Shown here piece after piece: positions 5,141-7,358 of a stretch of 7,358 nucleotides of DNA (positions are counted from its first letter, which is position 1; each line of letters opens with the position of its first letter). The notes under the pieces are model-generated. The model saw nothing but the letters and a program-made list of their open reading frames with translations. It had not been told where the DNA came from and did not search any database. Made by a program: the position numbers and the translations under genes. Origin of the DNA: Acidobacteriota bacterium (GTDB taxonomy: Bacteria; Acidobacteriota; Terriglobia; Versatilivoradales; Versatilivoraceae); contig JAPOZE010000322.1 of the NCBI GenBank assembly GCA_026706225.1, positions 1 through 7,358 on the forward strand, read 5' to 3'.

Positions 5141-6862
5141 TCATCCCGCACCCCTTCCTACCGTATCGCTGGGACCGGTGAAGCCGGGACCACCGGCGGC
5201 CAGGTAGCCGTTGCTGGCTCCATTCTCGTCGGGGCTGACCCAGAAGGAGTAGAGCCTGCCGTTGGTCAGGTGAAAGCGAAAGCGGACGGGTCGGCCGGCC
5301 AGCCGGGAAAGATCGGCGGCCCGCTTCCAAACGACTTGGCTGAGGGTGCTGTCTCCGGTCACCGGCATGCAGTTTTTCCTGAAATAGGGGGCGATCGGGA
5401 CGCCTTCAGCATCAAGGATCTCGGCTTGCAGTCGCCCCCGCGGGGCCTGCAGGTTGACGAACAGGTGGCGGCCCCGGAAACGCAGCGGCCGGGTGGTGGC
5501 CGCTCCCCCCGATTCCGGGGCGTCCAGCGAGGCGAAGCCGTCCCGGCGCAGGACGGCCAGACCGGTGCTGCCGCCCGCATACATGTGGCCTCCCAGCTTG
5601 GGGGACTCCCCGGACCAGGCCCCAAAGTAGAAGTAGAGCTGGTCTCCCACCACCAGGCAGCAGCCCCCGGCCGAATGGAGATAGGCCCGGTTCCAGGTGC
5701 CCTCGCGCCGCGAGGGAGCGATGAAGGAGCGCCGGTCGGGACGGTGCCAGTGGAAGCCGTCTCGACTGAAGCCCAGGCATAACTCGGTGAGCTTCGGGAA
5801 CCCGCCCTCCAGGCAAATCCGGTTGGGCGGTCCCCGGTGGATGGCTAGCAGGCCGATCATCAGGCTCTCGTATCCGGCCGCGTCCACGTTGTAGAGCTGG
5901 GTGGGATAGCCCAGGTCGGGCGCCGGCGGGTCCAGCTCATCGGCGCCGGCCCAGTGGTGGACGTCGCTCTCTTCCCAGGCAGCTCCCTCGACAAAGTCGG
6001 GATGTTCCCGGTATCCCCGCAGCCGGCTCAGCCTGGGCTCGAATTGGAAGGTGCGAATGCTGTAAACCCAGACTTTGCGGAAGGGGTTGTAGAAGAAGGT
6101 GGTGTTGTCGCCGCAGGGGCCGGTGGGTGTGGGCCCGTCCCAATGAATGCCGTCGGCCGAGGTATAGGCCTCTCCCCTCCGGAAGTTGTCCGGCCCTCTG
6201 AAGAAGGCAAACATCTTGAATCGCTGTTGCCGGTCGGCGGTCTCCTGGTCCAGCCAGATTCCCACTCCGTCCCTTTCATAGCCCTTTCCCCGAACCAGGA
6301 CCCTGTTGGTGCCCGGTTCGACGTCCAGGCGCGGTCGGGTCCAGTGAATTCCGTCCCGGCTGGTGGCGTAGGCGATGCCGTCGAACCAGCCGGCGTGGTA
6401 CCACATCTTGAACAACCGGTCCTCGGGGTCGTAGAACACGCCGTCGTTGAAGGGACAGGCCACCGGTTGCAGGCCCCCGTTCATCTCCAGGGGGGTCTCC
6501 GGCTTCAGGACCGGGTTCTCCGGGTGCAGGCGAGCCGTATGGAAAGACCGCTTGAGGGTGCTTTCGGAAATGAGAAAGTCGTCCACGAACAGTTGCCGTC
6601 CCCGGTCAATGGGAATGACCTGGGGAGTGTCCGCCAGGTAGGGAGGCGCGACAGGCGTGCGGAAGTCCTCCGGGGGATAGCGGGGCGGCCAGGGATCCGG
6701 GAGTCGGATGCCGTTGTAGAGAGTTTCATGGCCGGCGCTCTTCCGGGGACGAGGCTGGTCTGAGGCCGTCAGCGGAGGGGATGCAGCAGGCGCCGCCAGC
6801 CGAGGCAGCGTCAGGCCGCCGGTGAGTCCGGTGAGCTGTTTTAGAAATCTTCGGCGGTTCAA
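5141..6862 (-). CDS. Tat-exported glycosidase-like beta-propeller protein ('LFVDDFLI' family, GH32-like)
   Basis: A 573-residue protein. The N-terminus NRRRFLK (residues 2..8) is a twin-arginine signal, followed by a short hydrophobic stretch (LTGLTGGLTLPRL) and a likely cleavage at APA (24..26), so it should be exported folded via Tat. NGIRLPDPWPP (50..60) is a lead-in often seen before the propeller in this family; RQLFVDDFLIS (89..99) is the family motif. PFNDGVFYDP (136..145) with D139 recalls the N-terminal acidic strand of GH32/GH43 propellers, and SRDGIHWTRP (167..176), SADGIHW and SRDGFHWHRP mark blades. Residues 439..543 are the C-terminal module shared with the 3577..5127 protein; the tail ending GGPGFTGPSDTVG is, from memory, common in relatives. 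The start is a TTG at 6862. It lies 72 bp downstream of the PhyH-like gene and is probably cotranscribed. Substrate unknown; metal dependence or glycosidase activity is inference only. Confidence 0.85.
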   Translation of the reverse strand: MNRRRFLKQLTGLTGGLTLPRLAAPAASPPLTASDQPRPRKSAGHETLYNGIRLPDPWPPRYPPEDFRTPVAPPYLADTPQVIPIDRGRQLFVDDFLISESTLKRSFHTARLHPENPVLKPETPLEMNGGLQPVACPFNDGVFYDPEDRLFKMWYHAGWFDGIAYATSRDGIHWTRPRLDVEPGTNRVLVRGKGYERDGVGIWLDQETADRQQRFKMFAFFRGPDNFRRGEAYTSADGIHWDGPTPTGPCGDNTTFFYNPFRKVWVYSIRTFQFEPRLSRLRGYREHPDFVEGAAWEESDVHHWAGADELDPPAPDLGYPTQLYNVDAAGYESLMIGLLAIHRGPPNRICLEGGFPKLTELCLGFSRDGFHWHRPDRRSFIAPSRREGTWNRAYLHSAGGCCLVVGDQLYFYFGAWSGESPKLGGHMYAGGSTGLAVLRRDGFASLDAPESGGAATTRPLRFRGRHLFVNLQAPRGRLQAEILDAEGVPIAPYFRKNCMPVTGDSTLSQVVWKRAADLSRLAGRPVRFRFHLTNGRLYSFWVSPDENGASNGYLAAGGPGFTGPSDTVGRGAG

Positions 6863-6869
6863 CGGTGCG

Positions 6870-6874
6870 CTCCT
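6870..6874 (-). promoter_or_regulatory. Shine-Dalgarno AGGAG supporting a TTG start codon
   Basis: On the - strand AGGAG at 6874..6870 sits 7 nt before TTG 6862. The residues right after that TTG are the twin-arginine motif, which must lie at the extreme N-terminus, and the three in-frame codons immediately upstream (GAG, CGC, ACC) contain no start codon, so TTG is the best supported initiator. Confidence 0.75.
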
Positions 6875-6934
6875 GCCGTGGTTGGCGATCTCGTTGAATA
6901 GGAAGCGTGACGGACCCGCCGTGCGAAACGCAGG

Positions 6935-7358
6935 CTATACATCCAGCAGGTACAGGGTCGCCTGGCTGAGTCGTCGGGAGGTGGCCGGCAAAAGAGCTTC
7001 GCGCTGGTCTGTCTGCTGGGGTTGATCTCTCCGGCAGAAATAGGCCGTAAGGGACCGCCGCGGCGCATCGGTTCGGTTCTTGACGCCGCTGTGCCAGGTG
7101 TGACCGGTGAAGACCACCACCGTTCCCGCGGTTCCGGTGACGCAGATTTCCCCGGGATGCGGCTGTTGCATGTCTTCCATCTCATCCTCGGGGAAGGTCA
7201 ATCCCAGGTGGGACCCCGGCACAATCCGGGTCGCGCCGTTGTCGGGCGTGAAGTCGTCCAGCATCCAGAGGGTATTGCAGGAAAAGTGGTCGCCGGGCTG
7301 CTTGCGGTCCCGCCACCAGGCGGGATGCCAGTCGGGGTGAAGGTCCTGGTGTCCGCCC
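6935..7358 (-). CDS. Phytanoyl-CoA dioxygenase (PhyH) family protein, C-terminal part (5' end beyond window)
   Basis: The frame is open from the right edge to TAG at 6937..6935, giving the last 140 residues; the family is usually 250 to 300, so roughly the N-terminal half is missing. Fe(II)/2-oxoglutarate oxygenase features are visible, numbering from the first whole codon (7357): GGHQDLHPDW holds the HxD facial-triad pair (H3/D5, with HPD at 7..9 as an alternative), LWMLDDFTPDNGATRIVPGSH is the PhyH signature (30..50), and GHTWHSGVKN supplies the distal iron histidine (H89). RRSLTAYF just after gives the arginine (R100 or R101) that binds the 2-oxoglutarate carboxylate. It should hydroxylate or otherwise oxidise a small substrate in the cytoplasm; PhyH homologues in bacteria are diverse, so phytanoyl-CoA is not implied. 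No signal can be judged. It precedes the Tat-exported propeller gene on the same strand by 72 bp, suggesting one operon. Confidence 0.85.
   Translation of the reverse strand, partial: GGHQDLHPDWHPAWWRDRKQPGDHFSCNTLWMLDDFTPDNGATRIVPGSHLGLTFPEDEMEDMQQPHPGEICVTGTAGTVVVFTGHTWHSGVKNRTDAPRRSLTAYFCRRDQPQQTDQREALLPATSRRLSQATLYLLDV

Noticed and set aside
5954..6763. Long + strand open frame (269 codons) antisense to the Tat-exported propeller gene
   Set aside because: Low-complexity V/G/P-rich shadow translation with no domain features; the opposite strand is convincingly coding.

Overview
The window is a high-GC bacterial segment. The metabolic part is visibly GC-rich (for example 42 of 60 bases in 4621..4680 are G/C), while the left part is mixed and locally AT-richer (26 of 60 in 1201..1260). 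Gene content is two metal-dependent amidohydrolases, two exported glycosidase-like beta-propeller proteins carrying an 'LFVDxxL' motif, and a phytanoyl-CoA-dioxygenase-like protein. This combination is typical of Acidobacteriota, Planctomycetota and similar environmental lineages, often known only from metagenomes. The taxon is an inference from gene style; no marker gene is present.

Left third (1..1392, + strand): the last 25 codons of an unrecognised gene, then a row of small toxin-antitoxin-type genes, nearly all damaged. In order these are a DUF4160 C-terminal remnant, an intact DUF2442 gene, an intact Phd/YefM-type antitoxin, a PIN-domain (VapC-like) toxin cut to ten codons that starts inside the antitoxin gene, a remnant of another small protein in the same frame, and a short HicB-family antitoxin with no hicA. 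It reads as a decayed TA cluster in which antitoxin-type partners survive and toxins do not.

Middle and right (1416..7358): three transcription units. (a) On the - strand, two tandem paralogous Amidohydro_2 genes, 2432..3505 then 1416..2408, 23 bp apart. (b) On the + strand, divergent from (a) across 71 bp, a Sec-exported beta-propeller protein, 3577..5127. (c) On the - strand, a PhyH-family dioxygenase entering from the right edge (6935..7358), followed by a Tat-exported beta-propeller protein (5141..6862, TTG start) that shares its C-terminal module with (b). Units (b) and (c) converge with 13 bp between stop codons.

How they may work together (inference): the exported propeller proteins would act on a glycoside or related substrate outside the cytoplasm. 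The PhyH-type oxygenase and the amidohydrolases would then modify or hydrolyse/decarboxylate released small molecules in the cytoplasm. No transporter, regulator or sulfatase is visible, so substrate and pathway cannot be named. The least ordinary signals are the eroded TA cluster and a 65-bp perfectly identical tract shared by the otherwise diverged amidohydrolase paralogs. I see no CRISPR array, tRNA, rRNA, transposase or convincing terminator.
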